This document shows, in pieces, positions 23,561 to 23,660 of a DNA stretch of 23,660 nucleotides (the first letter of the stretch is position 1; each line of letters starts with the position of its first letter). The stretch covers positions 1 through 23,660 of the forward strand of contig JBBQVS010000062.1 in assembly GCA_038211295.1 (NCBI GenBank), in the 5' to 3' direction. The notes below the pieces were generated by a model. It saw only the letters and a program-made list of their open reading frames with translations. It did not search any database and had not been told where the DNA came from. Source of the DNA: JBBQVS01 sp038211295 (GTDB lineage Bacteria; Chloroflexota; Ktedonobacteria; Ktedonobacterales; Ktedonobacteraceae). The position numbers were made by a program, and so were the translations under genes.

Positions 23561-23660
<100 letters not shown>

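Overview
The window looks like a chromosomal segment of a Ktedonobacteria-type member of the Chloroflexota. This is an inference from the gene families and from my memory of that group: an ImmA/IrrE-UvrD fusion, a DUF2851 protein next to rluB-cmk-plsC, a PanK-III with divergent motifs, and DUF1616 and GT-C envelope proteins. It was not tested by any search. The composition is intermediate in GC, with many Ala GCG and Arg CGC/CGT codons, broken by AT-rich gaps.

Layout. (1) Bases 1-326 are the 3' end of an IS200/IS605-type tnpB, running in from outside the window, with a hairpin-rich right end. (2) 394-1368 encodes a single-pass membrane protein with a DUF4097-like beta-helix domain, followed by a strongly folded intergenic element. 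(3) 1646-6460 is a tight plus-strand run: an Ala/Glu-rich coiled-coil protein, a DUF2851 protein, an RluB/RsuA pseudouridine synthase, then from its own promoter cytidylate kinase (cmk) and a PlsC-type acyltransferase. It ends at a 12-bp hairpin shared with the convergent gene. (4) 6491-11323, on the minus strand, holds a NYN-LOTUS putative ribonuclease and, upstream of it, a 1241-residue fusion of an ImmA/IrrE zinc peptidase, a UvrD-type helicase and a divergent nuclease-like C-terminus with an Fe-S-type Cys motif. (5) 11493-13015 holds a two-TM protein with a PH-like tail and a type III pantothenate kinase (coaX) with altered active-site motifs. (6) After a gene-free AT-rich stretch of about 0.5 kb, 13533-22963 is a plus-strand envelope glycan cluster: two GT2 and two GT4 glycosyltransferases, a Wzx/MVF-type flippase, a GT-C-like multi-TM protein and a DUF1616 membrane protein. 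Most neighbours overlap or nearly touch, so it probably acts as one unit that builds, flips and polymerises or modifies a surface polysaccharide. (7) 23007-23660, on the minus strand, is the end of an rRNA operon: 16S 3' end, tRNA-Ile(GAT), tRNA-Ala(TGC), 5S, intrinsic terminator.

The most striking observations are the rRNA operon without a 23S gene (16S-Ile-Ala-5S-terminator), the peptidase-helicase-nuclease fusion next to a NYN-LOTUS protein, the six regularly spaced QDT-type repeats at the cytoplasmic N-terminus of the GT-C-like protein (possible phosphothreonine docking sites), and the pantothenate kinase that lacks an aspartate normally conserved in its family.
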